Source of the DNA: Herbaspirillum sp. ASV7
Lineage (GTDB): Bacteria; Pseudomonadota; Gammaproteobacteria; Burkholderiales; Burkholderiaceae_D
NCBI RefSeq assembly: GCF_016429215.1
Contig: NZ_JAELUH010000003.1
Span: 123,674 to 187,673 of the forward strand
DNA: 64,000 nucleotides
Direction: 5' to 3'
Numbering within the stretch: the first letter of the stretch is position 1; every line of letters starts with the position of its first letter. The translations under genes were made by a program, and so were the position numbers. Below the pieces are notes generated by a model. That model made no database searches. It had not been told where the DNA came from and was given only the letters and a program-made list of their open reading frames with translations. Positions 8,427 to 17,658 of this stretch are shown piece after piece.

Positions 8427-9392
8427 ATGTCCAAGCTGTCCAGACTGCCCAAGCCCTCCCGGCTGCTCCAGCGCCTGCTGCTATCCATCCCCACGCTGAT
8501 CCTGGTCAGCATGGTGGTGTTTTCCCTGCTGGCGGTGCTGCCGGGCGACCCGGTGGCCGCCATCCTCGGCATGGAATCCACACCAGAGGCGGCGGCCGCC
8601 CTGCGCCTGAAACTGGGCCTGGATGATCCGTTGCTGGTACAGTACGGCCGCTGGCTGTGGGCCGTGCTGCATGGCGACCTGGGCCGTTCCTTCATCGACA
8701 ACACCCCGGTGGCCGAGGCCCTGTGGCAGCGCCTGCCGGTGACCATCGAGCTGGCCATCGGCAGCTTCCTGGTGGCGCTGGTGATCGCGGTGCCGGCCGG
8801 CATCCTGTCGGCGGCGCGCCCGCGCGGCTGGGCCAATGCCATCGGCACCCTCATCGCGCTGTTCGGCATGTCGGTGCCGCACTTCTGGCTGGGCATGATG
8901 TTCATCATCCTCTTCGCCGTGAAGCTGGGCTGGCTGCCGGCCTCCGGCTTCGTGCCGCTGTCGCAGGACTGGCAGGCCAACCTGATCGCCATGATCATGC
9001 CCATGGTCGTGACCGGCCTGCGCGAATCGGCCATCCTCATGCGCATGGTGCGTAGCAGCCTGCTGGAAGTCCTGAACGAAGACTACATCCGCACCGCCTT
9101 TTCCAAGGGCTTGCGTGACTGGCAGGTGGTGCTGGGCCATGCACTGCGCAATGCCCTGATCCCGGTGGTCACGGCCAGTGGCCTGATGGTCTCGGGCATG
9201 CTGGGCGGACTGGTGATCACCGAGAGCATCTTCGGCATCCCCGGCATGGGCAAGATGATCGTGGACGCCATCTTCCAGCGCGACTACGTCACCGTGCAGG
9301 CCGGTGTGCTGGCCGCCACCGTCATGGTGGTGATCGTCAACCTGTGCGTGGACCTGCTCTACAGCGTGATCGACCCGCGCATTGCCCGCTGA
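8427..9392 (+). CDS. Peptide ABC transporter permease, DppB type
   Basis: A 321-residue inner-membrane permease of the BPD_transp_1 family with about six transmembrane helices. The DppB/GsiC hallmark LPGDPVAAILGMESTPEA follows the first helix. The ATPase-coupling EAA loop reads DYIRTAFSKGLRDWQVVLGH, with the usual [11 protein letters not shown] continuation. It lies 18 bp after the binding-protein gene and is followed by its DppC-type partner. Confidence 0.92.
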   Translation: MSKLSRLPKPSRLLQRLLLSIPTLILVSMVVFSLLAVLPGDPVAAILGMESTPEAAAALRLKLGLDDPLLVQYGRWLWAVLHGDLGRSFIDNTPVAEALWQRLPVTIELAIGSFLVALVIAVPAGILSAARPRGWANAIGTLIALFGMSVPHFWLGMMFIILFAVKLGWLPASGFVPLSQDWQANLIAMIMPMVVTGLRESAILMRMVRSSLLEVLNEDYIRTAFSKGLRDWQVVLGHALRNALIPVVTASGLMVSGMLGGLVITESIFGIPGMGKMIVDAIFQRDYVTVQAGVLAATVMVVIVNLCVDLLYSVIDPRIAR

Positions 9393-9425
9393 CGCCCTGA
9401 CCCTCTTGTTCACGCCCATTCCGCC

Positions 9426-10298
9426 ATGAACCCGACCACCCACCAAGCCCTGCCCGCCGCCCCGCGCTGGCGCACACTGCGCCGCTTCTGCGGCAACCGG
9501 CTGGCGACCGTCGGCGCGCTCATCATCGCGCTGCTGATCCTGCTGGCCCTGGCCGCCCCCTGGCTGGCCCACTACGATCCCATCTTCGACCAGGACTACG
9601 GCAACCTGCTGGCCGGCCCCAGCGCCGAACACTGGCTGGGTACCGACGACCTCGGCCGCGACATCTACACCCGCATGCTCTACGGCTCGCGCATCTCGCT
9701 GCAGGCGGCACTGATCTCGGTGGGGCTGGCCTTTACGCTGGGCGTACCCATCGGCATCGTCAGCGGTTACTACCGGGGCGCGGTCGATGCCATCGTCATG
9801 CGCGTGGTCGATGCGCTGCAGGCCTTTCCCTCGCTGATCCTGGCGCTGGCACTGGCGGCTGCCCTGGGCGGTGGTTTCTACAATGCCATGGTGGCGGTGG
9901 GCATCGGCTTCACCTCGTCCTTCGTGCGGCTGGCGCGCGGCCAGGCCATGACCATCCGCAACCTCGACTACGTGATGGCGGCGCGCTCCATCGGTGCCGG
10001 CCATCTGCGCATCATGTGGCGCTACGTATTGCCCAATTCGCTGGCGCCACTGGTGATCCAGGCCACCTTCGCCATGGGCACGGCCATCATCGCCGAAGCT
10101 GGCCTGTCCTACCTGGGCCTGGGCGCCAAACCCGAAGACCCGAGCTGGGGCTCCATGCTGCACATCGCCCAGGGCTACCTGAACACCACGCCGATGCTGG
10201 CGCTGTGGCCAGGGGTGGCGATCTTCCTGGTGGTGCTGGGCTTCAACCTGCTGGGCGACGGCATCCGTGAAGTCTTCGATCCCAAACTGAGCCGCTGA
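9426..10298 (+). CDS. Peptide ABC transporter permease, DppC type
   Basis: A 290-residue permease with an N-terminal helix and the typical DppC segment EHWLGTDDLGRDIYTRMLYG near residue 60. The coupling loop is DYVMAARSIGAGHLRIMWRY, and LPNSLAPLVIQATFAMGTAI follows. It ends in the family's GDGIREVFDPKL tail. It forms the heteromeric channel with the preceding permease. Confidence 0.92.
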   Translation: MNPTTHQALPAAPRWRTLRRFCGNRLATVGALIIALLILLALAAPWLAHYDPIFDQDYGNLLAGPSAEHWLGTDDLGRDIYTRMLYGSRISLQAALISVGLAFTLGVPIGIVSGYYRGAVDAIVMRVVDALQAFPSLILALALAAALGGGFYNAMVAVGIGFTSSFVRLARGQAMTIRNLDYVMAARSIGAGHLRIMWRYVLPNSLAPLVIQATFAMGTAIIAEAGLSYLGLGAKPEDPSWGSMLHIAQGYLNTTPMLALWPGVAIFLVVLGFNLLGDGIREVFDPKLSR

Positions 10299-10320
10299 TC
10301 AAGCGGACAAGGAATAGCCC

Positions 10321-11280
10321 ATGCTGGATATCGAAAACCTGAAAGTCGAATTCCTCAGCCACGGCCGCCGTGTCGCACCGGTCGATGGCGTCTCGTTCTC
10401 GCTGGGCCAGGATGAAACCGTGGGCCTGCTGGGTGAATCCGGTTGCGGCAAGAGCGTGACCGCCCTGAGCATCCTGCGCCTGTTCCCCCTGGCCAGCCGG
10501 GCCGCGCTATCGGGGGCGATCCGCTTCGACGGTCGCGACCTGCTGCAGGCCGATGACGCCGGCCTGCGCGCCATCCGTGGCAAGGAGATCGCCATGATCT
10601 TCCAGGAACCCATGACCTCGCTGAACCCGCTGCATCGCATCGGCGAGCAACTGGCCGAGATGCTGCGCATCCACACCGGCCTCAACCGCAGCGACATCGA
10701 TGCCCGCGTGCTGGCCATGCTGGAGCGGGTCGGTCTGGCACGCGCCGCGCAACTGGTGGACGAATACCCGCACAGCCTCTCGGGCGGCATGCGCCAGCGC
10801 GTCATGATCGCCATGGCCCTGCTGTGCCAGCCCAAGCTGCTGGTCTGCGACGAACCGACCACGGCGCTGGATGTCACCATCCAGGCGCAGATCCTGGACC
10901 TGATGCGCGAGCTCAAGCGCGAGCAGCAGACCTCGATCCTGATGATCACCCATGACCTGGGCGTGGTGGCCGAGATGTGCGAGCGCGTGGTGGTCATGTA
11001 TGCCGGCCAGGTGGTGGAACAAAGCAGCGTGGAGGATCTCTTCGACCGCCCCGCCCATCCCTACACGCATGCCCTGATGCGCGCCCGCCCGGCACTGGAC
11101 GCCACACCCGGCGCGCCGCTGACAGCCATTCCCGGCAGCGTGCCGCCACCCGGCACGGTGCGCAGCGGCTGCCGCTTTGCCGCACGCTGCAGCCGCGCCC
11201 AGGACATCTGCCACCAGGAGATGCCAGCCCTCGATGATCTGGGCGACGGCCACCTGGTGCGTTGCTGGTATCCGCATTGA
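10321..11280 (+). CDS. Peptide ABC transporter ATPase, DppD type
   Basis: A 319-residue ATPase with Walker A GESGCGKS (around 40), Q-loop [12 protein letters not shown], signature LSGGMRQRV, Walker [13 protein letters not shown] and H-loop ITHDLGVV. The C-terminal oligopeptide extension (GSVPPPGTVRSGCRFAARC with later cysteines) is characteristic of Opp/Dpp ATPases and often binds an Fe-S cluster. It begins 22 bp after the DppC-type gene behind an AAGGAAT ribosome-binding site. Confidence 0.93.
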   Translation: MLDIENLKVEFLSHGRRVAPVDGVSFSLGQDETVGLLGESGCGKSVTALSILRLFPLASRAALSGAIRFDGRDLLQADDAGLRAIRGKEIAMIFQEPMTSLNPLHRIGEQLAEMLRIHTGLNRSDIDARVLAMLERVGLARAAQLVDEYPHSLSGGMRQRVMIAMALLCQPKLLVCDEPTTALDVTIQAQILDLMRELKREQQTSILMITHDLGVVAEMCERVVVMYAGQVVEQSSVEDLFDRPAHPYTHALMRARPALDATPGAPLTAIPGSVPPPGTVRSGCRFAARCSRAQDICHQEMPALDDLGDGHLVRCWYPH

Positions 11281-11294
11281 AAGGCCCTGTTGCG

Positions 11295-12248
11295 ATGACG
11301 ATGAACCCTCCCCTGCTCGAAGTCGGCGGCCTCAAGAAGCACTTCGCCACCGGCACCACTACCGTCAAGGCGGTGGACGATGTGTCCTTCCGCATCGACG
11401 AAGGCCAGACCCTGGGCCTGGTCGGCGAATCCGGCTGCGGCAAGTCCACCACCGGGCGCAGCATCCTGCGCCTGATCGAACCCAGCGCCGGCAGCGTGCG
11501 CTTCATGGGCCAGGAACTGACCCTGCTGCCGGAAGGCCAGCTGCGCGCCATGCGCCGCCACATGCAGATGGTGTTCCAGGACCCGTATGCCTCGCTCAAT
11601 CCACGCATGACCATCGGCGAGGTGCTGGAAGAACCACTGATCGTGCACCGCCTGCACGACCGCGCCACCCGCAAGCGCAAGGTGGCCGAGGCACTCGACA
11701 TGGTCGGCCTGAACCCGGCCTACGCCGCGCGCCACCCGCACGAATTCTCGGGCGGCCAGCGCCAGCGCGTGGGCATCGCCCGCGCCATCATCACGCGGCC
11801 CAAGCTGGTGGTAGCTGACGAAGCCGTCTCGGCGCTGGATGTGTCGATCCAGGCGCAGATCCTGAACCTGCTGCGCGAGCTGCAACAGGAGCTGGGCCTG
11901 ACCTATCTCTTTGTCTCGCACGACCTGGCCGTGATCCGCCATGTGAGCGACACCATCGGCGTGATGTACCTGGGCCGCATGGTGGAGCTGGGCGCACGCG
12001 AAGACATCTACGCCCAGCCGCGCCACCCCTACACGCAGGCCCTGCTGTCGGCCATCCCGCGCGAACATCCGCGCGAACAGCGCCAGCGCATCGTGCTGCA
12101 GGGGAGCATCCCCAACCCGGCCGCGCCACCATCGGGTTGCCACTTCCATCCGCGCTGCCCGTCCTGCATGGAGGTCTGCAAGACCCAGGCCCCCGCCCCG
12201 ATCAAGCTCAGCACCACCCATACCGTGGCCTGCCAGCTGTACCGTTAA
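11295..12248 (+). CDS. Peptide ABC transporter ATPase, DppF type
   Basis: A 317-residue second ATPase of the system, with Walker [15 protein letters not shown]-loop MVFQDPYASLNPRMTI, signature [14 protein letters not shown], Walker B VADEAVSALD and H-loop SHDLAVI. The C-terminal cysteine-rich Opp extension (GCHFHPRCPSCMEVCK) is present. I placed the start at 11295 (MTMNPP), just after the DppD stop, instead of at an upstream in-frame codon inside that gene. Confidence 0.93.
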   Translation: MTMNPPLLEVGGLKKHFATGTTTVKAVDDVSFRIDEGQTLGLVGESGCGKSTTGRSILRLIEPSAGSVRFMGQELTLLPEGQLRAMRRHMQMVFQDPYASLNPRMTIGEVLEEPLIVHRLHDRATRKRKVAEALDMVGLNPAYAARHPHEFSGGQRQRVGIARAIITRPKLVVADEAVSALDVSIQAQILNLLRELQQELGLTYLFVSHDLAVIRHVSDTIGVMYLGRMVELGAREDIYAQPRHPYTQALLSAIPREHPREQRQRIVLQGSIPNPAAPPSGCHFHPRCPSCMEVCKTQAPAPIKLSTTHTVACQLYR

Positions 12249-12293
12249 GGCAAGCCGTTAGAATACGCCCCGAACCCAGAACGAGAGACCGCC

Positions 12294-13913
12294 ATGCCCG
12301 CCTTCCCCGACTTCAGCAGCAACCACTACCCCTACCTGTCGCGCCGCAGCGCCGTCTATGCCCGTCGCGGCATGGTCGCCACCTCGCAACCGCTGGCCGC
12401 GCAAGCCGGCCTGGAAGTGCTGCAACGGGGCGGCAATGCCATCGACGCCGCCATCGCTGCCGCCGCCGCGCTGACGGTGGTGGAGCCCACCGCCAACGGC
12501 ATCGGCGGTGACGCCTTCGCCCTGGTCTGGCACGGCGGCAAGCTGCATGGTCTGAACGCCAGCGGCCCGGCACCACAATCGATCACGGCCGAGAAGCTCA
12601 CCGGCGCCGGCCTCAAGGACGTCCCCAAGTACGGCGCCCTGCCGGTGACCGTGCCCGGCACGCCCGGCGCCTGGGCTGCCATGGCCAGCCGCTTCGGCAA
12701 GCTGGCGCTGACGGACTCGATGTCGGGCGCCATCACGCTGGCGCAAGAAGGATTCCCGGTTTCGCCCATGGTGGCGCATGCCTGGCAGGTAGCGCATCAG
12801 AACTTCAAGCGCGAATTCAAGGACGACCACTTCCAGTCCTGGTTCGACACCTTCAGCATCGATGGCCAGGCGCCCCGGGCCGGCCAGCTGTGGCGCTCCG
12901 CAGGCCATGCCGCCACGCTGGCCGCGATTGCCGCCGACAATGCCGAGAGCTTCTATCGCGGCGTGCTGGCCGAGCAGATCGCTGCCTTCATCGGCCGGGC
13001 CGGTGGCTACATGCAGACCTCCGATCTGGCGGCCTTCCAGCCCGAGTGGGTCGATCCCATCGGCGTGAACTATCGCGGCTACGACGTCTGGGAAATCCCC
13101 CCCAATGGCCACGGCATGGTGGCCCTGATGGCGCTGAACCTGCTGAAGGCCTATGACTTTTCCGAGCGCGACACGCTGGCCACCTACCACCGCCAGATCG
13201 AAGCCATCAAGCTGGCCTATGCCGATGGCTTGGCCCACATCGCCGACCCGGCCCACATGAAGGTGAAGGTGGAGCAGTTGCTGTCGGATGCCTACGCCGA
13301 CGAACGCCGCAAGCTCATCGGCGCACGCGCCACCCTGCCGGTGGCCGGCGACCCGTCGCGCGGCGGCACGGTCTACCTGTGCACCGCCGATGCCGAGGGC
13401 AACATGGTGTCCTTCATCCAGAGCAACTACATGGGCTTCGGCTCGGGCCTGGTGGTCCCGGGCACCGGCATCGCCCTGCACAACCGTGGCAACAACTTCA
13501 CGCTGGAAGCCGGCCACCCCAATGTACTGGCACCGGGCAAGCGCCCCTACCACACCATCATCCCCGGCTTCATGACCCGCAACGGCCAGGCCGTCGGCCC
13601 CTTCGGCGTGATGGGCGGCTTCATGCAACCGCAGGGGCATGTCCAGATGGTCATGAACACGGTGGACTTCGGCCTCAATCCGCAAGCCTCCCTGGATGCG
13701 CCACGCTGGGAATGGGAAAAGGGCAACAAGGTCGCCATCGAGCACAGCACCGCCGAACACCTCTTCCGTGGCCTGGCCGGCCTGGGCCATGAAGTGTCGT
13801 GGTCGGGCAACCAGCTGGGCTTCGGCCGTGGCCAGATCATCTGGCGCAATGACGAAGGCGTGCTCTGCGGCGGCACCGAACCGCGCACCGATGGTTGCGT
13901 GGCGGCCTGGTGA
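12294..13913 (+). CDS. Gamma-glutamyltransferase / gamma-glutamyl hydrolase (Ntn fold), cytoplasmic
   Basis: A 539-residue GGT-family proenzyme. Family features are the N-terminal MVATSQPLAAQAGLEVLQRG, GGNAIDAAIAAAAALTVVEP and NGIGGDAFALVW segments, and the autocleavage/nucleophile site RGGTVYLCTADAEGN with Thr359 as probable catalytic residue. VSFIQSNYMGFGSG and GPFGVMGGFMQPQGH follow. It has no signal peptide, unlike periplasmic E. coli GGT, so it probably acts on imported substrates. This fits its position 46 bp downstream of a peptide ABC transporter. It could instead be a cephalosporin-acylase-like or other Ntn amidase of the same family. Confidence 0.87.
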   Translation: MPAFPDFSSNHYPYLSRRSAVYARRGMVATSQPLAAQAGLEVLQRGGNAIDAAIAAAAALTVVEPTANGIGGDAFALVWHGGKLHGLNASGPAPQSITAEKLTGAGLKDVPKYGALPVTVPGTPGAWAAMASRFGKLALTDSMSGAITLAQEGFPVSPMVAHAWQVAHQNFKREFKDDHFQSWFDTFSIDGQAPRAGQLWRSAGHAATLAAIAADNAESFYRGVLAEQIAAFIGRAGGYMQTSDLAAFQPEWVDPIGVNYRGYDVWEIPPNGHGMVALMALNLLKAYDFSERDTLATYHRQIEAIKLAYADGLAHIADPAHMKVKVEQLLSDAYADERRKLIGARATLPVAGDPSRGGTVYLCTADAEGNMVSFIQSNYMGFGSGLVVPGTGIALHNRGNNFTLEAGHPNVLAPGKRPYHTIIPGFMTRNGQAVGPFGVMGGFMQPQGHVQMVMNTVDFGLNPQASLDAPRWEWEKGNKVAIEHSTAEHLFRGLAGLGHEVSWSGNQLGFGRGQIIWRNDEGVLCGGTEPRTDGCVAAW

Positions 13914-13926
13914 GGAAGCATTCATC

Positions 13927-14721
13927 GTGAAGAGCGTCGCTGCCCCGCCCTCTGCTGCACCGCCCGCCGTCGATGTCGACGACGCCGATGCCACCGAAAA
14001 CCTCGCCCGCACCGGCTCGCTGCCCGAATACGTCTACGCGCAACTGCGCCAGGACATCTTCGACATGCGGCTCCTGCCCGGCGACCAGGTCACCGAAACC
14101 GAGGTGGCAGCCCACTTCAAGGTCTCGCGCACGCCGGTGCGGCAAGCACTGCAACGCCTGCAGGGCGATGGCCTGATGCAGGGCTACGTACGTGGCGGCT
14201 GGGAAGTGGTGCCGATCGATTTCAAGCGCTTCTCCGATCTCTACGAAATGCGCCGACTCATCGAAACCCATGCCGTGCGGCGCCTGTGCGCACAGGCCGG
14301 CGACCTGTCGGTACTGGCCGGCCTGCGCGCCACCTGGTGCGTGCCGGCCGCCGAGCGCGAACTGGACGGCCCCAAGGCCGCGCTGCTGGACGAGATCTTC
14401 CACCAGACCCTGGTGCGCGCGGCCGGCAACCAGGAGATGGCAGATACCTTCGACCGTCTCACCGACCGCATCCGCATCGTGCGGCGTCTGGATTTTCTGT
14501 ATGGCGACTGCCTGCATTCGACCTACGAGGAACATGCCGCCATCCTCGACCGTATCGCCGCCGGTGACAGTGAAGCCGCACAACGCTTGATGGACGAGCA
14601 CATCGACGGCAGCCACGCCGAGGTCAACCAGATCACCCTGCATCGTTTGCACAGCGCCCGTGCCACGGCCACCACCAAGCCGCCGGCCTATGTCTCGGTA
14701 CGGGTACGACGCTCATTCTGA
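13927..14721 (+). CDS. GntR-family transcriptional regulator with FCD ligand domain
   Basis: A 264-residue regulator with a winged helix (about 33-95; DQVTETEVAAHFKVSRTPVR is the recognition region) and an alpha-helical FCD domain (about 105-225; YEMRRLIETHAVR, and EEHAAILDRIAAGDSEAAQ near the end). The start is a GTG at 13927, preceded by GAGGAAG. It is 13 bp after the gamma-glutamyltransferase stop and so is probably part of the operon it controls. The palindrome ATGTATACAT upstream of the first transporter gene is a plausible target. Confidence 0.87.
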   Translation: MKSVAAPPSAAPPAVDVDDADATENLARTGSLPEYVYAQLRQDIFDMRLLPGDQVTETEVAAHFKVSRTPVRQALQRLQGDGLMQGYVRGGWEVVPIDFKRFSDLYEMRRLIETHAVRRLCAQAGDLSVLAGLRATWCVPAAERELDGPKAALLDEIFHQTLVRAAGNQEMADTFDRLTDRIRIVRRLDFLYGDCLHSTYEEHAAILDRIAAGDSEAAQRLMDEHIDGSHAEVNQITLHRLHSARATATTKPPAYVSVRVRRSF

Positions 14722-14807
14722 TCGATGCTGACCAGTGCTGACCCTGCACTGAAAGCACTGCCGTGCTGTGTTAGTCTTTTCGCTTTGATCCAGTCAGGGA
14801 GACAAGC

Positions 14808-15701
14808 ATGAAAGTCGCAGTCATGGGCGCGGGCGCCGTGGGATGTTATTTCGCCGGCATGCTGGCACGCGCGGGACACGAGGTAGCACTGATCGGCCGC
14901 CCCCTGCACGTGGAGGCCTTCAACACCACCGGGCTGCGACTGGAGGCCAAGACCTTCGACGAGACCATTGCCGTCAAGGCCAGCACCGATCCCGCCATTG
15001 CCGCCGGCGCCGACCTGGTGCTGTTCTGCGTCAAGTCTCCTGATACCGAGACCGCCGGAGCGCAACTGCGCCCGCACCTGGGCACCGACACGCTGGTGCT
15101 GAGCCTGCAGAACGGTACCGACAATGCCGAGCGCCTGCGTACCGTGATCCCGCAGCCGGTATCGGCCGCCGTGGTCTACGTTGCCACCGAGATGGCCGGC
15201 CCCGGCCACGTCAAGCACCATGGACGTGGCGAGCTGGTGATCGAACCCTCGGCCCGCAGCCGCGAAGCCGCCGAGGCCCTGATCGCCGCCGGCGTACCCA
15301 CCGAGATTTCCGACAATGTGCGCGGCGCGCTGTGGCTGAAGCTGATCATCAACTGCGCCTACAACGCCCTCTCCGCCATCACGCAACTGCCCTACGGCAA
15401 GCTGGTGGAAGGAGTGGGCGTGCCGGAGGTGATCCGCAACCTGGTGGCCGAATGCCGCGCTGTCGCCGATGCCGAGGGCGTCACGCTGGCCGGCGACGTG
15501 GATGCGGCGATCCGCAAGATCATCGAGACCATGCCCACGCAATTCTCCTCCACCGCCCAGGACGTGGCACGCGGCAAGCCCAGCGAGATCGACCACCTGA
15601 ACGGCTTCATCGTGCGACGCGGCCAGGCGCTGGGCATCGCCACGCCGGTCAACCTGACCCTGCATGCGCTGGTCAAGCTCATCGAGAGCAAGGCGAGATA
15701 G
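14808..15701 (+). CDS. Ketopantoate reductase family protein (PanE/ApbA)
   Basis: A 297-residue NADPH-dependent 2-dehydropantoate 2-reductase family enzyme. It has the Rossmann motif GAGAVGCYFAG at 7-17 and a C-terminal helical domain beginning WLKLIINCAYNALSAIT, whose Lys and Asn match catalytic positions of PanE. Betaproteobacteria often carry several paralogues, so a role in pantothenate synthesis is not certain. Its place after a peptide-uptake operon and regulator leaves open reduction of another 2-keto acid. It starts 86 bp after the GntR gene with an AGGGAGA ribosome-binding site and converges on the M55 peptidase gene. Confidence 0.85.
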   Translation: MKVAVMGAGAVGCYFAGMLARAGHEVALIGRPLHVEAFNTTGLRLEAKTFDETIAVKASTDPAIAAGADLVLFCVKSPDTETAGAQLRPHLGTDTLVLSLQNGTDNAERLRTVIPQPVSAAVVYVATEMAGPGHVKHHGRGELVIEPSARSREAAEALIAAGVPTEISDNVRGALWLKLIINCAYNALSAITQLPYGKLVEGVGVPEVIRNLVAECRAVADAEGVTLAGDVDAAIRKIIETMPTQFSSTAQDVARGKPSEIDHLNGFIVRRGQALGIATPVNLTLHALVKLIESKAR

Positions 15702-15730
15702 CTTAAATCGTTTATATCGCTTGCCCGCTC

Positions 15731-16576
15731 TCAACGCAGCATAGCCGACATGGCCGAAAGGCTGTTCAAGACCCGCACCGCATATTCCGCCGTGGGCGCA
15801 TCGAACTCCACGGTGACATTGTCGCAGCGCTCCAGGATGGGCAACTGGCTGAACAGGTCGGCCAGCGCCACCGTCTGCGCCTGCAGGCGGCAGCGCAGGG
15901 GCCCGCGCAGGGGCAGCACCGGCATCGAGGCCGGTTGCGCCACCAGGCTGGCTACCGCCTGGCGGGCGCGCTCTTCCAGCAGTACGCAGGACTCTTGCGG
16001 CGTGAGCGAATCGCCACTGTTGGCGCCATAGGCCTTCTTGGTTTCGGCAAAGACGGCATGGGGGAACAGCGGCTGGTTTTCCTCGATGAAGGCATCGTCG
16101 CCGCTGCCGAAGATCACCGGCACGCCATGCTCGGCCGCCAATGCACCATAGAGGCCGGCCTCCCCCATCTCCTGGCCGCCCAGCCAGACGCGGGCGAAGG
16201 CGAAGCTGTTGGTGGTATGCGCCAGGATGCCGCGCCCCTGCGCACGCGAGTGGTAACCCACCAGCATGACCGCGTCGATATCGTGGTCCACGCCGCCCAT
16301 CATGCCCAGTACACGCGGCTTTCCCAGCACCATGCGCGCCTGCGCATGCAGCAGGTCGGGCAACAGGTTGCGGAAGCCCCCGTGCGAATCATTGACCTTG
16401 ATGGCGGTGGCGCCGGCGGCCAGCGCGCCACGGATGACGGCGTTGGCTTCCTCGGTCATCCAGCGTCGGGCGCGTTCGTATTCGCCGTTGCCGGCGCGGG
16501 TCTGCTCGGGATGGAACACCCCGGCCACGCCTTCGATATCGACGGAGACCAGGATATTCGCGCGTTGGGTAGTCAT
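15731..16576 (-). CDS. M55 family D-aminopeptidase (DppA type)
   Basis: A 281-residue zinc peptidase of the M55 family, whose Bacillus subtilis prototype DppA releases D-amino acids from D-Ala-D-Ala and related peptides. Metal-ligand motifs are visible: SVDIEG near residue 13, NDSHGG near 67, GYHS near 113, and GEAGLYGALAAEHGVPV, which carries the later glutamate and histidine. I used the ATG at 16576 (MTTQRANILV), which matches family length; the open frame upstream is unrelated. It is the last gene of the RpiR-iaaA-gsi operon, 34 bp after the P1 peptidase gene. It suggests use of D-amino-acid peptides such as peptidoglycan fragments. Confidence 0.88.
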   Translation of the reverse strand: MTTQRANILVSVDIEGVAGVFHPEQTRAGNGEYERARRWMTEEANAVIRGALAAGATAIKVNDSHGGFRNLLPDLLHAQARMVLGKPRVLGMMGGVDHDIDAVMLVGYHSRAQGRGILAHTTNSFAFARVWLGGQEMGEAGLYGALAAEHGVPVIFGSGDDAFIEENQPLFPHAVFAETKKAYGANSGDSLTPQESCVLLEERARQAVASLVAQPASMPVLPLRGPLRCRLQAQTVALADLFSQLPILERCDNVTVEFDAPTAEYAVRVLNSLSAMSAMLR

Positions 16577-16610
16577 GGAAATCTCGCTGCAGTCAGTCGT
16601 TCGGTAAAGC

Positions 16611-17642
16611 TCAGGCCAGCGCCGCCAGCCGCTCGCGCAGGCTGACGCGCACATGGCCATCGCGCCCCTGCACCGTCTCGGCGGCAAAGAGCGCATGGAG
16701 TATCGCTTGCTCCACAGTGTCGGCGGCGGCATGGAACAGCGGGTCGAGCAGGTGATCGGCCAGCAGCGTCAGCTGCACGCACTCGGCACTGGCCTCGATC
16801 TGCTGGGCCGTCGAGAAGGCCAGCGCGATGTCGCCACTGCCATGCCCGTAGACCGAGCCGGTGCGCGCCAGGCCGGCGCCGGCGCGGGTGGCCAGGCGCT
16901 TCAGCTGGCGCGCATCCAGCGGCGCATCGGTGGCCAGGATCATGATGATGGAGCCCTTCTCGGGGCTGTGATCGGGTGCTTCGCTGTCGGCCAGCCGGCG
17001 ACCGACCGGATCACCATCGATGACCAGATCAGGCAGGCGGCCGAAATTGGACAGCACCAGCGCACCCACGGTAAAGGCATTGCCTGCGGCACCGATGCTC
17101 ACGCAGCGCGAGGCCGTACCGATGCCGCCCTTGAGGCCGAAGCTGGACATGCCCCGCCCCGCGCCGACCGCGCCCTGCGCCACCTCCGGTGACAGGGCCT
17201 GCAGCGCCTGCAGGTAATGCCCTTCCTCGATGGCCAGCGCCTGCTGGTCGTTGAGATAGGCGTCATTGCATTCCAGCACCAGCGCATTGACGGTGGAGAG
17301 GCTACGTCCGCATTCGGGATTCTCGCGCAAGGTATGGCGCACCTGGGCGGTCAGCAGCGTGCCCACCGCGAAGGTGTTGGAGAGCGCGATGGGCGACTCC
17401 AGCTCACCCAGCTCTTCCAGCTGCACCAGCCCGGCACTCTTGCCGAAACCATTGATGACGGCAACGGCGGCCGGCAGCCTGTGGGTGAAGAGATTGCCGC
17501 CATGCGGCATGACCACGGTCACGCCGGTCTGCACCGGGCCGGCGTCCAGGGTGCAGTGGCCCACGCGCACGCCGGCCACGTCGGTGATGCTGTTGCGCGG
17601 GCCGGCAGCGAGCCGGCCGATGTGCGGAACCTGCAGATTCAT
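16611..17642 (-). CDS. P1 family (DmpA-type) N-terminal-nucleophile aminopeptidase
   Basis: A 343-residue proenzyme of the DmpA/P1 family (L-aminopeptidase/D-esterase, beta-peptidyl aminopeptidase). Family blocks include NSITDVAGVRVGHCT at the N-terminus, NGFGKSAGLVQLEELGELE, KGGIGTASR and the probable self-cleavage site RTGSVYGHGSGDIALAFST, where the Gly-Ser bond would be cut to expose the nucleophilic serine. The ATG at 17642 gives the expected start. Members accept D-amino-acid, beta-amino-acid or small amide substrates, consistent with the M55 and isoaspartyl peptidases in the same operon. It begins 16 bp after the GsiD-type gene. Confidence 0.88.
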   Translation of the reverse strand: MNLQVPHIGRLAAGPRNSITDVAGVRVGHCTLDAGPVQTGVTVVMPHGGNLFTHRLPAAVAVINGFGKSAGLVQLEELGELESPIALSNTFAVGTLLTAQVRHTLRENPECGRSLSTVNALVLECNDAYLNDQQALAIEEGHYLQALQALSPEVAQGAVGAGRGMSSFGLKGGIGTASRCVSIGAAGNAFTVGALVLSNFGRLPDLVIDGDPVGRRLADSEAPDHSPEKGSIIMILATDAPLDARQLKRLATRAGAGLARTGSVYGHGSGDIALAFSTAQQIEASAECVQLTLLADHLLDPLFHAAADTVEQAILHALFAAETVQGRDGHVRVSLRERLAALA

Positions 17643-17658
17643 CGTGATCAGCTCGTGA

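Noticed and set aside
8481..10163. 560-codon minus-strand frame across the two Dpp-type permease genes
   Set aside because: His/Gln/Asp-rich composition typical of antisense translation; both plus-strand permeases are intact.
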